DNA of 13,760 nucleotides from Phycisphaerales bacterium UBA6054. Its GTDB lineage: Bacteria; Planctomycetota; Phycisphaerae; Phycisphaerales; UBA1924. The DNA lies in the NCBI GenBank assembly GCA_002429045.1, contig DIYM01000004.1:1-13760 (forward strand). The letters are read 5' to 3'. The notes under the pieces are model-generated. The model made no database searches. It worked only from the letters and a program-made list of their open reading frames with translations, and had not been told where the DNA came from. Positions 7,473 to 13,760 of the stretch are shown here, one piece after another; position 1 is the first letter of the stretch; each line of letters begins with the position of its first letter. Position numbers and translations under genes: made by a program.

Positions 7473-8687
7473 GTGCCCCCGAGCACCCCCCCGATCCTGC
7501 CCAGCATCCTCGGCGTGACCCATCACCAGTTCGTGGCGGCGTGCGCCGAGCGCGGGATCGGCTCGGGCAGAGCGATGGCCGCGTACCGGGCGTTCTATCT
7601 CGAGGGCGACGCGTCCGGGGTGCCCGAGGGCTTCGAGGGCTGGATCCCGCCGATCGTCCGAAGGCTCGAGGAAGAGGTCAGCGAGGGCACGACGATCAAG
7701 TTCTGCCAGCGCCTCGACCGCCAGACGGGGACGCCCCTGTCCAATCGGGCCGCCGACGGCGTCGCGCTGGGCGTGCTGAACAACGACGGCCGCGTGCGGC
7801 ATCTGGACATCGAATCGGTCATCATCCCGATGATCGGGCGGACCGGTCGTAAGACGCACACGCTGTGCGTGTCCAGCCAGGTCGGGTGCGCGATGGGGTG
7901 CGGTTTCTGCGAGACGGCGCAGATGGGCCTGATCCGCTCGCTGACCCCGGCCGAGATCGCCGCCCAATGGTGGGCCGCCCGCTGGATCGAGGGCGTCGAG
8001 ATCGACAACATCGTGTTCATGGGCATGGGCGAGCCCCTGGACAACACCGACGCGGTGCTCCAGGCGATCGGATGCCTGACCGACCACCACGGACCCCGCG
8101 TCGCGATGAGCTGCGTGACGATCTCGACCGTGGGCAGGGTGGACGGGCTGCGGCGGCTGTCCGAGCAGATCCAGACCCCGGGCTGGAAACGCCTGGGCAT
8201 CGCGCTCTCCGTCAACGCCCCCAACGACAGCGTCCGCGACCGGCTCATGCCCGTCAACCGGCGCTGGGACATGGGCGAGTTGCAGAGCGTCATGCAACGC
8301 ATCGTCGAAGTCCGCGGGGCCCGGAAGATCCTGTTCGAGTACGTGCTGATCCCGGGCGTGAACGACTCGATGGACCACGCGGGTCAGCTCGCGGACTGGA
8401 TGGCGCCGTTCGGGAAGCGCGACGGCAAGGCCCCGGTCGGGCTGCTCAACGTGATCCCCTACAACCCGCGCCGGGACTCGCCCTGGCCCGCCCCGGACGA
8501 GAACGATGTCGCGGCGTTTGTGGCCAGGATGAACGAGCTGGGTGTCTACACCAAGCGCCGGCGGACGAAGGGCCGGACCGCGATGGCCGCGTGCGGGCAG
8601 CTCGGCACCGCCGAGATCCGCGGGCGACGGTTCATCGGAAGCCCGGGCACCGAGCCCGCCGGCGCAAAGAACGGCTCGGATGACTGA
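7473..8687 (+). CDS. rlmN: RlmN-family radical SAM methyltransferase (23S rRNA A2503 / tRNA A37 C2-methylation)
   Basis: RlmN adds a methyl group to C2 of adenine in 23S rRNA (A2503) and some tRNAs using two SAM molecules and a [4Fe-4S] cluster. The cluster ligands are Cys139, Cys143 and Cys146 (CAMGCGFC). Cys132 in LCVSSQVG corresponds to E. coli C118, and Cys374 in AACGQL to the methyl-carrying C355, so both mechanistic cysteines are present. FMGMGEPLDN (182-191) is the family's SAM-binding GMGEP block. The 404 residues compare with 384 in E. coli. CETAQMG after the cluster differs from the usual CSTAQ and marks a divergent clade; Cfr is a less likely alternative. No in-frame ATG precedes residue 35 of this form. 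GTG 7473 is the likeliest start, placing the family N-terminus (ILGVTHHQF) about ten residues in. GTG 7515 is an alternative. Confidence 0.9.
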   Translation: MPPSTPPILPSILGVTHHQFVAACAERGIGSGRAMAAYRAFYLEGDASGVPEGFEGWIPPIVRRLEEEVSEGTTIKFCQRLDRQTGTPLSNRAADGVALGVLNNDGRVRHLDIESVIIPMIGRTGRKTHTLCVSSQVGCAMGCGFCETAQMGLIRSLTPAEIAAQWWAARWIEGVEIDNIVFMGMGEPLDNTDAVLQAIGCLTDHHGPRVAMSCVTISTVGRVDGLRRLSEQIQTPGWKRLGIALSVNAPNDSVRDRLMPVNRRWDMGELQSVMQRIVEVRGARKILFEYVLIPGVNDSMDHAGQLADWMAPFGKRDGKAPVGLLNVIPYNPRRDSPWPAPDENDVAAFVARMNELGVYTKRRRTKGRTAMAACGQLGTAEIRGRRFIGSPGTEPAGAKNGSDD

Positions 8688-11253
8688 CGTATCCGATCAC
8701 CCCCCCTCGGCGCCCCCGAGATCGTTGTTCATGCGTCACCCGCGGTGGACGCTGGCGATCTACGCGTTGCTCGTCGTCGCTTCCAACATCGTCGACTGGC
8801 GGCTCGACGAGGGACGCCGGGCGTGGGGAGACCGGTACATCGCGGGCCGGGGCGGGCAGGGCGTCGAGATCGATACGGCGGGGCTGGCGGTGCGGGAAAG
8901 CCCGCTGGTGTACCCGGTGATCGTGACGGGCGATCTGCGCCGCCCCGAGCCTCCCGTGCTCCTGATGCACGGCTCCCCGGGCGCCGCGAACGGCTTCGAG
9001 GCCCTGGCCGCGGAACTCGCCGCGCGGGGTCGCACGGCGATCTGGCTCGATCTGCCCGGCTTCGCCTCGATGTCCGAGCCGATGAGCTGGGGGCGTGTGT
9101 TCGAGAGCTATTCGGCGGAGACCTACGCGGGCATCTTGTGGCGGGTGCTCGACGGGCTGGGCGTCGAACGGGTGCACCTGGCGGGCTGGTCGAACTCGGG
9201 CGCCGTGGGTCTCCGGATGATCGAGGACCGGCCCGATCGGGTCGCGTCGATGACATTCCTCGCCGCCGTGGGCGCGCAGGAGACCGAGGGCACGGGCGAC
9301 CACACGTTCGAGCACATCAAGTACAAGATCGGCAAGGGGCTGCTTGTGTGGGGGGCGCACCTGTACCCGCACTTCGGGATCACGGGCCCCAAGAGCGAAC
9401 GACGCGCGTTCCTTGAGTTCTTCGACGACACGGACCAACGCCCGATGGCGGGCATCATGCGTGGGATGGACACGCCCGCACTGATCCTGCACGGGCGGGA
9501 CGACTTTCTCGTTCCCGCGTGGGGCGCCGAGCGTCACCACGAGCTGATGCCGTCGTCGAAACTGGTGATGCTCGACGCGAGCCACTTCATCCCGTTCATG
9601 CAGGCCGCGGAAGCCGCCGAATACATGGCGCCGTTCATGGCACGCCACGACGCCCCGGGCGTGCCCCCCGAGACGGGCGTGATCGACCTCGCGCCCGTGC
9701 CCGAACGCGGTTTGACGGCGACAGCGTTGCATGGCTTCGCGCGCTGGCTGCGTGGCGTGCGGTGGTGGCTCGTGCTGCCGCTGTTCATGGTGCTCACCCG
9801 CGTGCGTCCGACGCTGACAACGGTCCTCGCCGGGGTGCTGGTCGGGACGACCCAGATCGATTTCGCGCTCGCGGGCCTTGGCGTGCTGCTCGGGCGGGCG
9901 TGGTGGTGCATGCTGACCGGGGGGCTCGACCACCCCACGACGGTGCCGGGCTGGCTGCGATCCGTCGGGTGGTCGTTCCTGTCGTTCGTCATCGCGTGGA
10001 TGCTTCTCGGGCGAGAGCTCGTCCTGCCGCTGACCGACCGGTTCGGGATCCTCGGCCTCGGGACCGGGTTCGCGCTTTCGTACCTGTTCCTGACGGTGTT
10101 CCGGCACGCGTGGTCGTGGACCGGGCGGATGCGCCTGCTCGGGTTCGCGACCGAGGCCCGGCGCCAGGAGTACTGGCCGGGTTGGATCCGGTACCTGCCC
10201 TGCTACGCCACGCTCCCCTTCTGGGTGATCAAGGCGCGGGGGCGTCCGGTCCCGACGGCCGTCAACCCGGGCTACGCCCGCGACGGGGGGATCGCGGAAG
10301 AGAAGAAGCACGAGGTCCTCGAGCGTCTGGCGCACCCCGACATGCTGCACGCCCGGTTCGTGCCCAAGGACGACGACCTCGCCCGGCGTGTCGCCGAGAC
10401 GTGCTCGATGGTCCGCGACGATCCGGCGCTCGGCGGCTTCCCGCTGATCATCAAGCCCGACCAGGGCGAACGCGGGCGGGGCGTGCGCATCATGCGCTCC
10501 GACGACGACATCGCCGGATACCTGGAGATCCAGACCGAGCCGATGCTCCTCCAGCGGTTCCACCCGGGCCCGGTCGAGGTCGGCGTGCTGTGGGCCCGAG
10601 ACCCGGCGACGATCCAAGAGCCGGGCCGCGACCCGCCGCACGGGCGGATCCTCTCGATCAACGCCAAGGGGCTGCCGACGCTGGTCGGGGACGGCGAGCG
10701 CACGCTGGCACAACTGATCCTGGCGCACCGGCGCCATCGTGTCCAGGCCGATGTGTTCTTCGAGCGTTGCAAATCCCGCCTGCACACCGTCCCCGCCGAA
10801 GGCGAGCGGGTCTCGCTGGGTTCGGCGGGCAACCACGCGCAGGGTGCCATGTTTTCGGACGCGTCCCGCCTCATCACACCCGAACTCGAAGCCCGGATCG
10901 ACGAGATCGCCCGCTCGTTCCGCGGCGGCTTCGACATCGGACGCTTCGATGTGCGGTGCGAGTCCGAAGCCATGCTCATGCGCGGCGAGGGGCTGGGGAT
11001 CATCGAGCTCAACGGTGTCACGAGCGAGCCGACCGCGATCTACGACCCGTCGTGGTCGATCTTCCGGGCGCAGCGGTCGCTCTGGGACTACTGGTCGCGC
11101 GTGACGGCCCTCGGGATCGCACGCCAGCGATCGAAGACCGGCGAGTGCATGTACTGGCCCGAGATCGGGCGGGTCCTCATCGTGTGGAAGCTCCGCGCGA
11201 TCCGGCGCATCGTCAGGGCGCTGCTGCGGTTCGAACGCCCGGTCGGGCTGTGA
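8680..11253 (+). CDS. Three-module membrane protein: alpha/beta-hydrolase, multi-helix membrane region, ATP-grasp domain
   Basis: This 857-residue protein has three parts. After one N-terminal helix (about 21-38) comes an alpha/beta-hydrolase (about 75-320): HGSPG oxyanion block at 97-101, nucleophile Ser171 in GWSNSG, acid Asp275 in HGRDDFLVP and His302 in ASHFIPF. Hydrophobic segments at about 361-373, 379-405, 429-444 and 456-474 form a membrane block. From about 497 a WPGWIRYLP...NPGY...GGIAEEKK block leads into an ATP-grasp domain: FPLIIKPDQGERGRGVRI (587-604), LLQRFHPGPVEVGV (623-636), DIGRFDVRC (752-760) and IIELNGVTSEP (774-784), which is the metal-binding E-x-N type. ATP-grasp enzymes join a carboxylate to a nucleophile through acyl-phosphate; the hydrolase could act on esters or amides. 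Substrates are unknown. ATG 8680 overlaps rlmN by eight bases; ATG 8731 is an alternative. No frameshift separates the modules. Confidence 0.8.
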   Translation: MTDVSDHPPSAPPRSLFMRHPRWTLAIYALLVVASNIVDWRLDEGRRAWGDRYIAGRGGQGVEIDTAGLAVRESPLVYPVIVTGDLRRPEPPVLLMHGSPGAANGFEALAAELAARGRTAIWLDLPGFASMSEPMSWGRVFESYSAETYAGILWRVLDGLGVERVHLAGWSNSGAVGLRMIEDRPDRVASMTFLAAVGAQETEGTGDHTFEHIKYKIGKGLLVWGAHLYPHFGITGPKSERRAFLEFFDDTDQRPMAGIMRGMDTPALILHGRDDFLVPAWGAERHHELMPSSKLVMLDASHFIPFMQAAEAAEYMAPFMARHDAPGVPPETGVIDLAPVPERGLTATALHGFARWLRGVRWWLVLPLFMVLTRVRPTLTTVLAGVLVGTTQIDFALAGLGVLLGRAWWCMLTGGLDHPTTVPGWLRSVGWSFLSFVIAWMLLGRELVLPLTDRFGILGLGTGFALSYLFLTVFRHAWSWTGRMRLLGFATEARRQEYWPGWIRYLPCYATLPFWVIKARGRPVPTAVNPGYARDGGIAEEKKHEVLERLAHPDMLHARFVPKDDDLARRVAETCSMVRDDPALGGFPLIIKPDQGERGRGVRIMRSDDDIAGYLEIQTEPMLLQRFHPGPVEVGVLWARDPATIQEPGRDPPHGRILSINAKGLPTLVGDGERTLAQLILAHRRHRVQADVFFERCKSRLHTVPAEGERVSLGSAGNHAQGAMFSDASRLITPELEARIDEIARSFRGGFDIGRFDVRCESEAMLMRGEGLGIIELNGVTSEPTAIYDPSWSIFRAQRSLWDYWSRVTALGIARQRSKTGECMYWPEIGRVLIVWKLRAIRRIVRALLRFERPVGL

Positions 11254-11256
11254 CCG

Positions 11257-11970
11257 TCAAGGCTGGACGCGTGTGCTCGCCCATGCGCTCCCCGCGTAGC
11301 CCGGCGCCCCCTCGATCTCTGAGGGCGTGAGCTCGCGTGTCCACTCGGCGCGGTCGTGGACGCGGCTGGCCGAGCCGCACCACAACTCGACGCGATCGAA
11401 CCAGACACGCGTGCCGCCCCAGCGTGGGGGACGCGGGATCTCGACCGGCTCGCCGCGCGAGGCGGCCTCGACATCCACACCGAACCGGTCCACCACCGCG
11501 TTGAGCTTGCCGAGCAACTCCTGACGCGATCCGATCGGGCGGGACTGATCGCTCGCCCACGCGCCCACCCGGCTCTCCCAGCGTCGGCTCGCGAAGTACG
11601 CGTCCGACTCGGCATCCGGCGACGGTGATGTCGGGCCCTCCAGCCGGACCTGCCGGTCGGTGTGGTCCCAGTGCAGGACCAGCGACACCCGGGGGTTGGC
11701 CTCGACCGCCCGCCCCTTCCGGCTGTCGAGATTGGTGAAGAACACCGCGCAGCCGAGATGGTCGTGGAGATGCTTGCACAGCACGATCCGCGCCGAGGGA
11801 CGCCCGTCGGGATCGATGGTCGCGAGCGTCATCGCGTTGGGGTTGGGCTGATCCTTGGCATCCCTCGCCTCGTCGAACCATGTCCGGAGGATGGGCAGGG
11901 GCGATTCGGGCAGCGGCTCGGGCAGGCGCCCGGAGCTGAGCGCCCCCATCGATGGGCCGTAGATATCCAT
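11257..11970 (-). CDS. pdxH: Pyridoxine/pyridoxamine 5'-phosphate oxidase
   Basis: PdxH is an FMN flavoenzyme that oxidises pyridoxine- or pyridoxamine-5'-phosphate to pyridoxal-5'-phosphate (PLP) with O2 in the cytoplasm. The 237 residues (E. coli 218) hold the family blocks in order: FMN-binding ARIVLCK (60-66), FFTNLDSRKGRAVEANPR (77-94), QVRLEG (107-112), YFASRRWESRVGAWASDQS (125-143), and the C-terminal WGGTRVWFDRVELW (184-197) with SRVHDR (202-207), equivalent to the substrate-binding R-x-H of E. coli. A roughly 15-residue insertion precedes the terminal RVQP. ATG 11970 is chosen; ATG at residue 8 is possible. No Shine-Dalgarno sequence precedes it, and a TATCGT box five bases upstream would allow a leaderless transcript, which is speculative. 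It converges on the fusion gene with three bases between stop codons. Confidence 0.93.
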   Translation of the reverse strand: MDIYGPSMGALSSGRLPEPLPESPLPILRTWFDEARDAKDQPNPNAMTLATIDPDGRPSARIVLCKHLHDHLGCAVFFTNLDSRKGRAVEANPRVSLVLHWDHTDRQVRLEGPTSPSPDAESDAYFASRRWESRVGAWASDQSRPIGSRQELLGKLNAVVDRFGVDVEAASRGEPVEIPRPPRWGGTRVWFDRVELWCGSASRVHDRAEWTRELTPSEIEGAPGYAGSAWASTRVQP

Positions 11971-12000
11971 GCACGACGATACGGCGTGACCGGGGCGGAC

Positions 12001-12023
12001 GATTCGTCCCCGAAGGGGGAATC
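12001..12023. other. Bulged hairpin in the pdxH-dnaB divergent region
   Basis: GATTC (12001-12005) pairs with GAATC (12019-12023) and CCCC (12008-12011) with GGGG (12015-12018) around a GAA loop, with GT bulged on the left arm. It lies 30 bases upstream of pdxH and about 80 bases upstream of the dnaB start. No T run follows on either strand. It could be an operator dyad or a leader structure; no family is recognised. Confidence 0.35.
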
Positions 12024-12104
12024 CGGGCCTGAAAAACCTGTCGCTTGCACGCTCTGGGCCCGCCGCGGCTCGACAACCGGGCGAACGCGCGCGACGATGT
12101 CCAC

Positions 12105-13760
<1,656 letters not shown>

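Noticed and set aside
9760..10170. DedA/SNARE-associated (VTT) domain in the membrane block of the fusion protein
   Set aside because: TRVRPTLTTVLAG recalls the DedA R-x-x-P-G-V-R-T block, but the N-terminal DedA half with its re-entrant P-G-E motif is absent, so I call it only a multi-helix region.
8632..10836. 734-codon open frame on the minus strand
   Set aside because: It is a shadow of the fusion gene, whose plus frame has clear hydrolase and ATP-grasp motifs. The minus translation is His/Arg/Pro-rich with no domain.
9519..11330. 603-codon plus-strand frame overlapping the fusion gene
   Set aside because: It is almost pure Arg/Ala/Pro/Gly composition in the +1 frame of a gene with strong motifs.

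Overview
The window is high-GC bacterial chromosome. It most likely comes from a planctomycete of the Phycisphaerae type. The main clue is two orphan prepilin-like proteins, with R-G-F-T-L-I-E at the cleavage site, long C-terminal regions and no secretion or pilus operon nearby; such proteins are typical of Planctomycetota. The taxonomic call is inference. No RNA gene, CRISPR array, insertion sequence or phage gene was recognised, and the base composition looks even throughout.

Layout from left to right. (1) The 3' end of an unknown gene (2-532, +), with an Ala-Pro repeat and a C-terminal membrane helix. (2) A leftward block: pseudopilin A (4047-3190), asnS (3078-1660) and a secreted HEXXH metallopeptidase (1660-542); asnS and the peptidase share one base in TGATG. 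(3) A 268-base divergent regulatory region (4048-4315) with a candidate promoter, two dyads and a duplicated ribosome-binding/start segment. (4) A rightward SPFH/band-7 membrane protein (4316-5899) and a small secreted protein (5979-6458). (5) A second, paralogous pseudopilin B (7352-6474, -). (6) A rightward pair: an RlmN-type radical SAM enzyme (7473-8687), overlapping by 8 bases a large three-module protein (8680-11253) made of an alpha/beta-hydrolase, a membrane block and an ATP-grasp domain. (7) pdxH (11970-11257, -), divergent from dnaB (12105 onward, +), which runs off the right edge.

Most of the window is housekeeping: tRNA-Asn charging, 23S rRNA/tRNA methylation, PLP synthesis and the replicative helicase. 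The accessory interest lies in the envelope genes: the two pseudopilins, the SPFH protein with a threefold-repeated N-terminal module, the secreted peptidase, and above all the hydrolase-membrane-ATP-grasp fusion, which is the best candidate here for undescribed biochemistry. Genes are tightly packed. Three convergent pairs have only 9, 15 and 3 bases between their stop codons.
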